Of a stretch of 64,000 nt of DNA, positions 37,128 through 46,506 are shown one piece after another. Location of the stretch: assembly GCF_002288325.1 (NCBI RefSeq), contig NZ_CP016780.1, forward strand, positions 930,001 through 994,000, given 5' to 3'. The notes beneath the pieces were generated by a model. It saw nothing but the letters and a program-made list of their open reading frames with translations, was not told the origin of the DNA and did no database searches. Within the stretch, counting starts at the first letter, position 1. Every line of letters begins with the position of its first letter. The position numbers and the translations under genes are program-made. The DNA is from Candidatus Planktophila lacus (lineage in GTDB: Bacteria; Actinomycetota; Actinomycetes; Nanopelagicales; Nanopelagicaceae).

Positions 37128-38832
37128 ATCCTGTTGGGCAGACTGGCTTGACGGCAGTCACCCTCTTGGAAGTTTTCCCCTTTACGCATGTGATGGTGGT
37201 CTTCTTTGCGACCGCAGGCTTTGCAACCGGAGTAGCAACCGGCTTGTCTGCTTCTTGTGTCAACTTAACGCGAACTGTTGGAGCCGAGTAGGTAAATCCA
37301 TTTGCTGATAGGTAGAGCCAGCCATTCTTTTCGTTGACTGTAGTTGTGGCAACCTGAGCAGTTCCATCTGAAGAAACGATGCTAATCGTTGCAGATATCG
37401 GAGCCTTAGAGAATTTATATAGGCAACGCGCTGCTTCGGAGCTCAAAACTAGATTGTAGTTTCCAACATTGTCCTTGCCGTTAGCATCGTAATGTGGAGA
37501 GGAAACCTTGTAATCAAGTGACTGTGTTGCCTCATTGAATGTAGGAGGAGCTGAAACATACATATTGGCATTTGTCGTGACTATGCCCGTCAAATTAGTG
37601 TTGTTTGAAAGGCACGCAGACGTGCCCGAACTAAAAATTTCCTGCTGGCTTAGAGTTCTGGCAATCCAAACGGACTTAGTTCCGATTGCCTTGTCTTTAG
37701 CTACTTCAAGCCACCATAAATACTCTTTGAAGCCGTTTGCATCGTATTGATCGAATGCCTGCAGCAACTGGACGCTATCTCTTCCCTTGCCTAATTTATC
37801 GTCATATACGAAATTTCCGCCCCAATCATTCATGGCGTAGAGGTAGTCGTAAAGACCCTTAGGCATATCTGAATTCTTTACCCAAGCACTTAACACTGGA
37901 ACAGAAACAGGTCCACCTTCAACTGAGAATATCTGTCTTCCCATCGAATCCGTTGAGATTTTAATTGTTGGATCAAGGAGGCGCCCATGCATAAAACTGG
38001 TTAACTGAATACTCGTTCTTATCTCAAGACGATAACGCACATCGTTTGGAAGTGGCCATGCCAGGCCACACTCACCGGTATCGCCAGTATGTGCACCAAT
38101 TACGAAGCAGCCCATAGTTGGTGTATTTGAATACCAAGCTTTTCCAGATGAGTCTGCTTTTCCAGCTCTAACGCGAATATCTGGGTAAGAAGGATTCTTA
38201 TCTGAAGACATCGCAAAAATGCCAGAATTAAATTGATATGGAGAGAGCATTGGCTTGCTTCCACCATAACCACCGGGGTGGAAATAATCTGCAAAGACTA
38301 GGAATTTATCTCCGCCTTGGTGAGTTATTCCATCAAAGGTCCAAATGGAAGGTAATCCTCCGTCGGGAATCTTTAGACTGGCATCACCTTTAAACGTGTA
38401 GTCAGACTTTTCTGGGAAGTTAACGACAAACTTTCCTGGAATTTCTCTGCCGGCTTTAATCGCCGTAACGCCAATAATGCAATTTGTATCGGCATCAGTT
38501 TTGCAAACATCGAGTACTGCGTCATACCAAATGTTATCTGCATTAGTGCAATTTGGATCTGAGTATGAGCGGCAAACAAAAGCCTCCTTCTGAACCCACG
38601 CACCATTTTTCTGCTCGTAATACATTCCAAGCAACTTAGAGTGACTGCCTGTGATGCGTCCTGCATCTTCAACTAAAATACCTGTGTAACCACCAACGTT
38701 CTTAACTGCAGGTCCCTGATCCTGAAACTGTTCAATTGGCTTGGTATCTGCGCTGGCGAGAATCGGAACCGATAGCCCCAAAATCAGAAGTGTTGAAAGT
38801 AGGCTCTTGATCAGCTTCTTGGACTTGCGCAT
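37114..38832 (-). CDS. Large secreted protein of unknown function
   Basis: A 572-residue protein with a signal peptide (LIKSLLSTLLILGLSVPILASA). The mature region has many Cys residues in pairs (VCRSYSDPNCTNAD, VCKTDADTNCIIG), aromatic, extracellular-looking sequence (DYFHPGGYGGSKPMLSPYQF), and a basic C-terminal motif (TITCVKGKTSKRVTAVKPVCPTGFKKK) that begins after a Pro/Ala linker. That short two-Cys tail looks like a repeated wall or surface attachment signal. I do not recognise a catalytic domain. GGGGGAG lies before the ATG. It is convergent with the hydrolase. Confidence 0.75.
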   Translation of the reverse strand: MRKSKKLIKSLLSTLLILGLSVPILASADTKPIEQFQDQGPAVKNVGGYTGILVEDAGRITGSHSKLLGMYYEQKNGAWVQKEAFVCRSYSDPNCTNADNIWYDAVLDVCKTDADTNCIIGVTAIKAGREIPGKFVVNFPEKSDYTFKGDASLKIPDGGLPSIWTFDGITHQGGDKFLVFADYFHPGGYGGSKPMLSPYQFNSGIFAMSSDKNPSYPDIRVRAGKADSSGKAWYSNTPTMGCFVIGAHTGDTGECGLAWPLPNDVRYRLEIRTSIQLTSFMHGRLLDPTIKISTDSMGRQIFSVEGGPVSVPVLSAWVKNSDMPKGLYDYLYAMNDWGGNFVYDDKLGKGRDSVQLLQAFDQYDANGFKEYLWWLEVAKDKAIGTKSVWIARTLSQQEIFSSGTSACLSNNTNLTGIVTTNANMYVSAPPTFNEATQSLDYKVSSPHYDANGKDNVGNYNLVLSSEAARCLYKFSKAPISATISIVSSDGTAQVATTTVNEKNGWLYLSANGFTYSAPTVRVKLTQEADKPVATPVAKPAVAKKTTITCVKGKTSKRVTAVKPVCPTGFKKK

Positions 38833-38948
38833 TACGGCTCCCCCGCAGATTTAGAACATGGAACTATTTGAAACTTCACCGCATTTGGGGGCTCTTTTTA
38901 TGCGCCGAAGTGGAAAAGTCATCAAAATTCTCCGCCCGTCTTGTGGGG

Positions 38949-39887
38949 TTATTGAAAAGCCACGCCTGCTTTTGCGAGTCTGGCGGTCATAGCCGCATAC
39001 CCGGTGCTGAACTCTGGAGAATCAATCTCTGATTTCCAGCGGCCGCTCGTTGCCGCATCTGGAGTCATTGATTGAGTAAAGAAAGCCTGCATCGCGGGTT
39101 CATCCGTCACCTTTAGGAAGCCAAGGAGTTTCTTGTACGTGGCTTCTCGGTTCTTGATTGCGAGATCCTCTAGAGCGATCGTAATTTTCTTTTCTGGCTT
39201 AACTGCGGTCAAGGCTTCGTGGCCTGCCAGCAGTCGAGCTTCAATCCAATCCAAACCTTCTAGCGCAGTTGTTGGACCCCACTTCTTGGTCAGTAGCGAA
39301 GCTATAACATCGCGAGTATCGCGAACCATATTTACAAATAACGCGTTGGGAAAAAGTTCCTGGAGTTTATTAGCCTCTGGAATATTCATGGGAGTTGTCT
39401 CGACCCAATAGATCTCATCTCCGGCACCAAATTGTTTACTAATAAACGTGGCCATGAAGCGACGGGCAGCCCATTTGCGGTTGATCTTTAAATCACCTTC
39501 GAGTCTCTTGAGTAATTTTTCCAGATCTGCCTTTGCAATACCTGAGATTAGCCCGCGGCCATGTGGAGGAGGCGCATCAATATCCCACCACTTCTCCCAG
39601 ATAAATTTATTGAACTCTGCAAGGATCTTAGAAAATCGTTCTTTCTCTTTTCTTTTACGTTTGCGGTAAGTACGAAAGTTAAGAATTGAAACTTTTCCTG
39701 CGCTCTTTTCAATCTCGCTGCTATATCCGAATACCACATCGACTAGTCCCGATTTATTGGTGAGGAACTTTATTTCAATAGGGGTGCTCGTTCTGATCTT
39801 GGAATGATTTCCAAGCAGATCTCCAACGACGGTAGTTCCGCTGCGGCCGGTTCCGCCCACAAAGACTGGGATGACCTTAGAACTCAT
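38949..39887 (-). CDS. Sulfotransferase family protein
   Basis: A 312-residue protein with the PAPS-binding features of sulfotransferases. The 5'-phosphosulfate loop is FVGGTGRSGTTVVGDLLGNH near the N-terminus and the 3'-phosphate motif is VNMVRDTRDVIASLL. The middle part (KKWGPTTALEGLDWIEARLLAG) is usual for bacterial members acting on carbohydrates or lipids. The acceptor is unknown. It closes the cysD-cysNC-TSUP run nine bases after the transporter gene, which supports direct use of PAPS made by that operon. Confidence 0.88.
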   Translation of the reverse strand: MSSKVIPVFVGGTGRSGTTVVGDLLGNHSKIRTSTPIEIKFLTNKSGLVDVVFGYSSEIEKSAGKVSILNFRTYRKRKRKEKERFSKILAEFNKFIWEKWWDIDAPPPHGRGLISGIAKADLEKLLKRLEGDLKINRKWAARRFMATFISKQFGAGDEIYWVETTPMNIPEANKLQELFPNALFVNMVRDTRDVIASLLTKKWGPTTALEGLDWIEARLLAGHEALTAVKPEKKITIALEDLAIKNREATYKKLLGFLKVTDEPAMQAFFTQSMTPDAATSGRWKSEIDSPEFSTGYAAMTARLAKAGVAFQ

Positions 39888-39896
39888 TGGGTAAGA

Positions 39897-40652
39897 CTAA
39901 CTTGCGATGATTCGATAGCCGTTGATTACGATGACAGCTACTCCGACGAGGATCCCGATCTGCTTACGAGGTAACTTCACAACGATGCGAGCAGCGATTG
40001 GCGCCATTATGCAGCCACCGAGTGCAAGCCCGCCAACGGCGGCCCAGTTGATATCTAAGCGGTGCAGGTTCGCTAAGAAGCCAACGCTGGCAGAGACGGC
40101 AACGATAAATTCTGAGGCGCTCACTGTGCCGATAATTTTGCGAGGTTCTATCTGAGTAGTTGTCATAAGGGTTGGCGTGACAATTGGACCCCATCCCCCG
40201 CCGCCAGAAGCATCTACAAAACCACCAGTAAATCCTAGATAAGTTAAAAACCTTGGGTTGGTAACTTCAAGTGAATTCGTATTTACCTGTGGCTGAAAGA
40301 TATTTCGGTATAAAAGTAAGAATCCAAGCAAGAGAAGAAGTGTTGAGATAAAGACTTTGGCGCTAGAAAGATCTATAGAAGATAGAAAGGTTGCACCTAG
40401 CAATGCGCCAATGCCACCTGGGATTGCGAGTTTAAAGAGAATTTTCTTATCTATGTTTTCCGCATGCCAGTGTGATGCGCCAGATACTAAGGTTGTGCCG
40501 ATTTCAGCGGCGTGAACTGCAGCGGATGCAACCGCAGCAGATGCTCCTAAGGTCAACAACAGAGTTGAGCTAGTTAAACCAAAACCCATGCCGAGAGTGC
40601 CATCAATTAACTGTGCGACCGATCCTGCCAAAGCAAAGAAAATCCAGTTCAT
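39897..40652 (-). CDS. TSUP family anion transporter (TauE/SafE type)
   Basis: A 251-residue protein with about eight helices and the two inverted TSUP halves (SVAQLIDGTLGMGFGLTSS at the start, and FTGGFVDASGGGGWGPIVTPTLM in the second half). Members move sulfite, sulfoacetate or sulfate. Beside cysD-cysNC, sulfate uptake or sulfite release are the natural options. The start overlaps the cysNC stop as ATGA. Confidence 0.9.
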   Translation of the reverse strand: MNWIFFALAGSVAQLIDGTLGMGFGLTSSTLLLTLGASAAVASAAVHAAEIGTTLVSGASHWHAENIDKKILFKLAIPGGIGALLGATFLSSIDLSSAKVFISTLLLLLGFLLLYRNIFQPQVNTNSLEVTNPRFLTYLGFTGGFVDASGGGGWGPIVTPTLMTTTQIEPRKIIGTVSASEFIVAVSASVGFLANLHRLDINWAAVGGLALGGCIMAPIAARIVVKLPRKQIGILVGVAVIVINGYRIIAS

Positions 40653-42472
40653 AGAGCCACCTTAAGTATCGCGCTAACACTGGCATCAAGATCTGCAGTG
40701 CCATCGATTGTAATCTCAGGTTTTGTTGGGCGCTCGTAATCTTGACCTACGCCGGTGAAGTTAGGGATCTCTCCCTTGGCTGCTTTCTTATACAGACCCT
40801 TTGGATCGCGAGAGATACATACATCTACTGGTGTATCTACGAATACTTCAATGAAATCACCTTCTGCAAATATCGAACGTGCGCGCTGGCGATCAACTTC
40901 AAATGGGCTAACTAGCGCTGTAATAACAATTAACCCGGCATCGACCATTAGTTTGGCAACTTCAGAGACTCTACGAACATTCTCTGCACGATCTTCGGGG
41001 GTAAAGCCCAAATCAACATTGAGACCCATACGTAGATTGTCACCATCTAATACATAGGCGTGCGCACCTTGAGCATGAAGGCGCTTTTCAAGAAGGTTGG
41101 CGATCGTAGATTTTCCTGAACCCGATAGACCGGTTAACCAGATAACTTTTGCACGCTGATTTTTGGCGACTTCGCGGGCTGTTTTATCGACTTCGTAGGC
41201 CTGTGCGGTGATGTTTTCACCACGGCGCAATGAGTGGCGAATCATGCCAGCGCCAACTGTTTGGAAGTTGGTGCGATCTACCAGAATAAAGTTACCGAAC
41301 TCGCGAGACTGCTTATATGGATCTAGTGCGATTGGTTGATTGGTTGCAATTTCAACTTCGCCAATTTCATTCATGGCCAAGGTATTTACTGAGAGGTGCT
41401 CACCTGTATGAACATCAATCTTGTGACGAATCTTGGTGATGATTACTGGCGTCTCGCTAGGTCCTGATACGAGAAGATATGAACGGCTATGAATCAAGGC
41501 ATCTTCATTTAGCCAGACTAGGTTTGCGTTAAAGCGATCAGATGGAGTTACAGCGCTTTGATTGGCGTAAACCAGATCACCGCGAGTTATATCTACCTCT
41601 GGCTCGAGTACCAGCGTCACCGCATCCGACTGAGCGGCAACTTTTTGGCTCTGCATGTCAGAAATTATCTGCGCAATCGTTGCTACTTGATTGCTAGGAA
41701 AGATCTTTACCTGATCGCCTAATTTGAAGTCACCTAAGTGAACCGTCCCGGTAACACCTCTGAAATCTTCGGCACGAGCGATAGATTGAACGCGCAGGCG
41801 AGCAGTTGCTTCTGCGGATTTGCCTGGTTGCCAACCTTGAATCGCCTCAAGCAAAGTCTCGCCTGAATACCAAGGCGTTGATTTGCTTCGATAAACAACG
41901 TTATCGCCAGCTAGCGCACTAAGCGGAATAAAGTGAACGTCGGCGATATCAAGGCGCTCTAGAGTCTTTTCAATCTCGCCCTTGATCTCGTTATAGATAC
42001 TCTCTTGAAACCCAACGGCATCTAATTTATTGATCGCAACTAATACTCGCTGGACTCCCATTAGAGAACAGATAGTTAGATGGCGCAAAGTTTGGGTACG
42101 CACTCCCTTTGTAGCATCGACTAAAACTATTGAGATCTCAGCGCGTGATGCGGCAACAGCCATATTGCGCGTGTATTGCTCGTGTCCTGGAGCATCAGAG
42201 ATGATTAAACGTCGTCCATCAAGAAGTGACATCGAGCGATATGCCACATCAATTGTGATTCCTTGTTCGCGCTCTGCTTCAAGGCCATCTGTAAGCAAAC
42301 TAAAGTCGATTTCACCCGCTGGAATAATCGAACCCGCGCGACGAACTTTTCGCGTTGAATCGATAGTGTCGTGAGGAACGCTATCGGTCTCAACCAATAG
42401 ACGTCCGATCAAGGTGCTCTTTCCGTCATCAACGCTGCCACAAGTTAAGAGACGAACAATTGGGGTCTGCAT
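40649..42472 (-). CDS. cysNC: Fused sulfate adenylyltransferase subunit 1 / APS kinase
   Basis: A bifunctional 607-residue protein. The N-terminal CysN GTPase shows G1 GSVDDGKSTLIGRLL (residues 12-26), G3 DAPGHEQYTRNMA and G4 NKLD, with the beta-barrel domains after it. The C-terminal APS kinase (about 440-607) has P-loop GLSGSGKSTIANLLEKRL and DGDNLRMGLNVDLGFTPEDR. With CysD it makes APS from sulfate and ATP, then PAPS. The start shares a base with the cysD stop (TAATG). The CysNC fusion is common in Actinobacteria and Proteobacteria. Confidence 0.97.
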   Translation of the reverse strand: MQTPIVRLLTCGSVDDGKSTLIGRLLVETDSVPHDTIDSTRKVRRAGSIIPAGEIDFSLLTDGLEAEREQGITIDVAYRSMSLLDGRRLIISDAPGHEQYTRNMAVAASRAEISIVLVDATKGVRTQTLRHLTICSLMGVQRVLVAINKLDAVGFQESIYNEIKGEIEKTLERLDIADVHFIPLSALAGDNVVYRSKSTPWYSGETLLEAIQGWQPGKSAEATARLRVQSIARAEDFRGVTGTVHLGDFKLGDQVKIFPSNQVATIAQIISDMQSQKVAAQSDAVTLVLEPEVDITRGDLVYANQSAVTPSDRFNANLVWLNEDALIHSRSYLLVSGPSETPVIITKIRHKIDVHTGEHLSVNTLAMNEIGEVEIATNQPIALDPYKQSREFGNFILVDRTNFQTVGAGMIRHSLRRGENITAQAYEVDKTAREVAKNQRAKVIWLTGLSGSGKSTIANLLEKRLHAQGAHAYVLDGDNLRMGLNVDLGFTPEDRAENVRRVSEVAKLMVDAGLIVITALVSPFEVDRQRARSIFAEGDFIEVFVDTPVDVCISRDPKGLYKKAAKGEIPNFTGVGQDYERPTKPEITIDGTADLDASVSAILKVAL

Positions 42473-43377
42473 TAGAAGTACCCCTCTTTCTTCTTCTTCT
42501 CCATCGAATCTTCATTTGCTCCATCGATTAAACGCGTTGCTCGTTCGCTCAGCTTTACCTTCAGTACTTCGTCAACAACTTCAGAGATCGTTGTTGCAGT
42601 TGATTCAACGGCCGCGGTAAGCGGATAGCAACCTAGAGTTCTGAAACGAACCATCTTTGGCTCTGGAACTTCTCCAGGGTTAAGTGGGTAACGATCATCA
42701 TCGACCATTATTAATTGGTCGCCGCGTTTAACCATGGGGCGATCTTTTGCAAAGTAGAGAGGATTTACTTCAATTTTCTCTTGTTGGATATAGCGCCAGA
42801 TATCGCCTTCGGTCCAATCTGAAAGTGGAAAGACGCGCATTGTCTGACCAGACGCTAAACGAGTGTTGTAAGAACGCCAGAGTTCGGGGCGTTGATTACG
42901 TGGGTTCCAGCTATGGCCTTCATCGCGAACGCTAAAGATGCGTTCCTTTGCGCGAGATCTTTCTTCATCACGTCGTGATCCCCCAATAGCGGCATCTACT
43001 TCATAGTGATCGAGTGCCTGCCGTAGTGCAACAGTCTTCATGATGCGCGTGTATTCAGAAATTCCGGTAGTAAATGGATTTGCTCCGGAAGTCGCGCCCT
43101 CTTGATTGGTGTGAACAATCAAATTCAATTTGTGATCGGCGACAATCTTGTCGCGGAAGGAGATCATCTCTTTGAACTTCCACGTTGTATCGATATGCAG
43201 CAATCGAAAGGGAACTGGAGCCGGATAGAAGGCTTTGATCGCTAAGTGGAGGAGAACTGAAGAATCTTTTCCAATGGAATACATCATCACTGGGTTTTTG
43301 AAGGCGGCGGCAGTCTCGCGCAGAATCTCGATCGATTCAGCCTCAAGGGCCTTTAAAATTCCTTCATTCACATGCAC
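42472..43377 (-). CDS. cysD: Sulfate adenylyltransferase subunit 2
   Basis: ATP-pyrophosphatase subunit of ATP sulfurylase, working with CysN. The 301 residues show [19 protein letters not shown] (PP-loop), [19 protein letters not shown] and [16 protein letters not shown]. The start codon is GTG at 43377 (another GTG at 43371); neither has a strong ribosome binding site. It comes 29 bases after mutM in the same direction and continues into cysNC. No cysH (PAPS reductase) or sulfite reductase genes are in the window. Confidence 0.96.
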   Translation of the reverse strand: MHVNEGILKALEAESIEILRETAAAFKNPVMMYSIGKDSSVLLHLAIKAFYPAPVPFRLLHIDTTWKFKEMISFRDKIVADHKLNLIVHTNQEGATSGANPFTTGISEYTRIMKTVALRQALDHYEVDAAIGGSRRDEERSRAKERIFSVRDEGHSWNPRNQRPELWRSYNTRLASGQTMRVFPLSDWTEGDIWRYIQQEKIEVNPLYFAKDRPMVKRGDQLIMVDDDRYPLNPGEVPEPKMVRFRTLGCYPLTAAVESTATTISEVVDEVLKVKLSERATRLIDGANEDSMEKKKKEGYF

Positions 43378-43406
43378 GCGCCTACGCTACTGGTTAATCC
43401 TGCGAT

Positions 43407-44246
43407 CTACCTGTATTTCTTCTGGCAGCGCGGGCAAAAATGCGATGATCTCGCACCAAATGTGATCCGACGAATAGGTGTTCCACAACGCGGGCATGGC
43501 TCATCGGTACACCCATAAGCCGCTAGGGCTTGTTCGAAGAATCCACTTTCGCCATTTACATTTATATAGAGATCATCAAATGATGTGCCACCTTGTTCGA
43601 TCGCTTCACTCATGACCTCTGTTGCATAACTAATTATCAATGCGATCTTCTTCTTGGAAAGATCGGCGGTAGATACTTCTGGATGAACCTTGGCTCGCCA
43701 AAGCGTTTCATCGGCATAGATATTTCCAACACCGCTCATGATTTCTTGGTTTAGTAGCGCGGTTTTAATTCGGATCTTTCGCTTTGCAAACTTCTCAATC
43801 GTCTCTTGTAGATCAAAATGCGAATCAAAGGGATCGCGCGCAATGTGCTGGGCTGAACTTGGCACGCCATCATTTGTTTCCTCAACCGATACCCAACCAA
43901 AGGTTCGCTGATCATTAAAAACTAACTCGCGCTTGCGCATCTGCTTGGTCAGGTCAAACTGTGCGCGTACATGCTTTGCTCTGGGATGGCCTTGCTGATG
44001 AATTAAGAATTGCCCACTCATTCCCAAATGAGCAACTAATACCTGTGGGCGATCCAAAACAAACCAGAGAAACTTGCCACGTCGATTTAAATCGATGATC
44101 TTGGCGCCCTGAATTGATTTTAGCGGTGCGATTGATTCAGGTTTAAGCGCGCGTGGATGTAAATCATGCGCCCCAACAATTTTGTAACCTTTAACCAGGC
44201 TGACTAAACCGCGGCGAACCGTTTCTACTTCTGGGAGTTCAGGCAC
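43407..44246 (-). CDS. mutM: Formamidopyrimidine-DNA glycosylase
   Basis: Removes 8-oxoguanine and formamidopyrimidines from DNA. The 279 residues begin MPELPEVETVRRGL, in which Pro and Glu after the start Met are catalytic. They also contain the RRGKFLWFVL lysine region, the helix-two-turns-helix (GVGNIYADETLWRAKVHP), and the C-terminal zinc finger CPRCGTPIRRITFGARSSHF followed by CPRC. The start is GTG at 44246, three bases after the ribH stop, so it is physically part of the riboflavin run. Confidence 0.97.
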   Translation of the reverse strand: MPELPEVETVRRGLVSLVKGYKIVGAHDLHPRALKPESIAPLKSIQGAKIIDLNRRGKFLWFVLDRPQVLVAHLGMSGQFLIHQQGHPRAKHVRAQFDLTKQMRKRELVFNDQRTFGWVSVEETNDGVPSSAQHIARDPFDSHFDLQETIEKFAKRKIRIKTALLNQEIMSGVGNIYADETLWRAKVHPEVSTADLSKKKIALIISYATEVMSEAIEQGGTSFDDLYINVNGESGFFEQALAAYGCTDEPCPRCGTPIRRITFGARSSHFCPRCQKKYR

Positions 44247-44249
44247 AAC

Positions 44250-44708
44250 TTAACCTTTTTTTATCACGCTAAGTGCGGCAAGTGCGCTGTCATAACCCTT
44301 ATCTTCTTTGCTTCCAGGAAGGCCAGCGCGCGCAGTCGCTTGTTCTAGGTTGTCGCACATAAGTACTCCAAAGCCAATTGGCTTAGATCTGCCTAGCGAA
44401 ACATCCATTACGCCCTGAGTGACGCCCTGACAGACATAATCAAAGTGCGGAGTTTCACCACGAAGAACAAGACCGACAATGACAGCAACATCAAAGCCTT
44501 CATCAAAGGCTAACTGTGCAGCAAGTGGAAGTTCAAAAGAACCAGCAACGGTGCGAACTACAGGATTAGCTATTCCCGACTCTTTAAAACCACGCACCGC
44601 GCCGGCAACTAGCGCATCACATATATCTGGATGCCAGGCGGCAGTGATAACAATTGCCTTGAGATGTGGCATTTGTGGAATCTTTACTTCGGGGGCATGT
44701 CCAGCCAT
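44250..44708 (-). CDS. ribH: 6,7-dimethyl-8-ribityllumazine synthase
   Basis: Condenses 5-amino-6-ribitylaminouracil with dihydroxybutanone phosphate. The 152 residues include VRTVAGSFELPLAAQLAFDEG, VGLVLRGETPHFDYVCQGVTQG and the His-containing substrate loop. It is the penultimate enzyme in riboflavin synthesis. The start shares a base with the ribBA stop (TAATG). Confidence 0.96.
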   Translation of the reverse strand: MAGHAPEVKIPQMPHLKAIVITAAWHPDICDALVAGAVRGFKESGIANPVVRTVAGSFELPLAAQLAFDEGFDVAVIVGLVLRGETPHFDYVCQGVTQGVMDVSLGRSKPIGFGVLMCDNLEQATARAGLPGSKEDKGYDSALAALSVIKKG

Positions 44709-45901
44709 TAGAGCGCTCCTAACGCGTGGTTTAACTTATCTCGCTTGGTTTCTAGATACTTCTGGTTATGTTTGTTAGCAATTACTTCAAGTGGTGCGGT
44801 AGTTAGAGAAATTCCAGTTGCCTTTATCGCGGCAATCTTTTCAGGATTGTTGGTCAATAAAGTTAGTGATTTTACTTTTAAGCGGTTAAGGATCTCTGCA
44901 GCATCTTCATAGGTGCGATCATCTACAGGCTGACCGATTGAAATATTTGCTTCGACCGTATCTTGACCAGAATCCTGTAGCACGTAAGCGCGGATTTTCT
45001 CAGCAAGTCCTATGCCGCGGCCCTCGTGATCGCGAAGATAGATGACATATCCGTGGCCGTTTTCTTCAATCAGGCGAATTGCTTCTTGCAGTTGCGGACC
45101 ACAATCACAGCGCTTGGATCCGAATACATCTCCAGTTAAGCATTCGGAATGAACGCGCACTACCGGCTGACTACTTGGAGTCTGGGCAAATTTAAGAACT
45201 GCGTGTTCTGCTCCAGTTGGTGAAATATATGTGGAGATCTGCCATTGCGCGCTGCCAAGTGGAAGCTCTGCCCATTCAAGGCTTGCTATATCAGTGCTCT
45301 TCTTTTCGGGCAGTACGCGAGATAGTTCATCGATAGAGATCACTTCTAAATCATGCGCTTTGGCAAATTCGGTTATCTGAGAACCGCGCATCATCGATCC
45401 ATCATCATTTACTAATTCAGAGAGAACTGCACAAGGATTAGATCCAGTTAGTTCGCATAGAGCCATACTTGCCTCGGTATGGCCACGACGTTGGTGTAGT
45501 CCACCCGGTACTGATATCAGCGGAAACACATGTCCTGGTCGTGCAAAATCTGTCGGCAGTGAACTGGCATTAGCAAGTGCACGTAGTGTGTTTGCTCGCT
45601 CGGCTGCCGGAATACCTGTCGAGCGGCCAGCGATTGCATCGACCGTAACGGTGAAAGCTGTTGTGTGGTTATCTTCATTTCGCTTAACCATAAGTGGAAG
45701 TTTTAGCTTCTTGGCAGTTTCCTCAGTAATGATTCCGCAGATGACACCAGATGTGTATCGAACCATAAATCCGATATTTTCAGGCGTGGCTTTATCAGCA
45801 AGGAGAATTAAATCTGCTTCGTTCTCGCGATTTTCATCATCGGTTACGACGATGAACTTGCCCGCCTTGAATTCAGACAAGGCTTTTTCTAAATTACTCA
45901 T
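44708..45901 (-). CDS. ribBA: Bifunctional DHBP synthase / GTP cyclohydrolase II
   Basis: A 397-residue fusion. The N-terminal RibB domain (about 1-205) has DDENRENEADLI and RPGHVFPLISVPGGLHQRRGHTEA. The C-terminal RibA domain has the zinc Cys set in SECLTGDVFGSKRCDCGPQL and the YLRDHEGRGIGLAEKIRAY motif. It supplies both precursors for riboflavin. The start overlaps the ribE stop (ATGA). Confidence 0.97.
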   Translation of the reverse strand: MSNLEKALSEFKAGKFIVVTDDENRENEADLILLADKATPENIGFMVRYTSGVICGIITEETAKKLKLPLMVKRNEDNHTTAFTVTVDAIAGRSTGIPAAERANTLRALANASSLPTDFARPGHVFPLISVPGGLHQRRGHTEASMALCELTGSNPCAVLSELVNDDGSMMRGSQITEFAKAHDLEVISIDELSRVLPEKKSTDIASLEWAELPLGSAQWQISTYISPTGAEHAVLKFAQTPSSQPVVRVHSECLTGDVFGSKRCDCGPQLQEAIRLIEENGHGYVIYLRDHEGRGIGLAEKIRAYVLQDSGQDTVEANISIGQPVDDRTYEDAAEILNRLKVKSLTLLTNNPEKIAAIKATGISLTTAPLEVIANKHNQKYLETKRDKLNHALGAL

Positions 45902-46506
45902 TTGTCATCCTGTCCACGTGCAATAAGTCTTTCAACGTACTTTGCTAGAACATCTACCTCGACGTTGAGGGGATCAGAAATCTTTTTGGCAGCAAGATTG
46001 GTCTTAGCTAGAGTTTCTGGAATCAACCAGACAGATACTTGATCAAGCCCATCGTTTAGTTCGCCAACCGTCAGCGATACACCTTCAATACAAATAGAAC
46101 CTTGTGCAACCACGTACTTCATAAGGTGGGCAGGTACTGCAATATCCATGCGCGTCCACTCTTTATCAGCCGAGATTCCAGCAACTTTTGCTACGCCATC
46201 AACATGGCCTTGCACGATATGGCCACCAAGGCGATCTTGTGTGCGGGTAGCAAGTTCCAGGTTTACAGGAGAACCAACAACAAGTGCACCTGTCGAAGTT
46301 AAGTTGAGCGTTTGCACCATTACATCTACTTCAAAACTCTGGCTGTCAAAAGAAGTAACAGTTAAACAGACACCGTTAACGCTAACTGAATCTCCTTGGG
46401 CTATTTGTGCGCAAATTTCGGCGCTCTTGATCTGCAGTCTGGCGCTGCTTTCTTGGCGCGCAATTGCAGAAACTTGACCGACAGCCTGAATTAGCCCTGT
46501 AAACAT
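45898..46506 (-). CDS. ribE: Riboflavin synthase alpha chain
   Basis: Dismutates two lumazine molecules to riboflavin. The 202 residues form the expected two similar barrels, the first beginning MFTGLIQAVGQV and the second GHIVQGHVDGVAKV, each with CLTV or VSLTVGEL motifs. The start and the ribD stop share a base (TAATG). Confidence 0.96.
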   Translation of the reverse strand: MFTGLIQAVGQVSAIARQESSARLQIKSAEICAQIAQGDSVSVNGVCLTVTSFDSQSFEVDVMVQTLNLTSTGALVVGSPVNLELATRTQDRLGGHIVQGHVDGVAKVAGISADKEWTRMDIAVPAHLMKYVVAQGSICIEGVSLTVGELNDGLDQVSVWLIPETLAKTNLAAKKISDPLNVEVDVLAKYVERLIARGQDDK

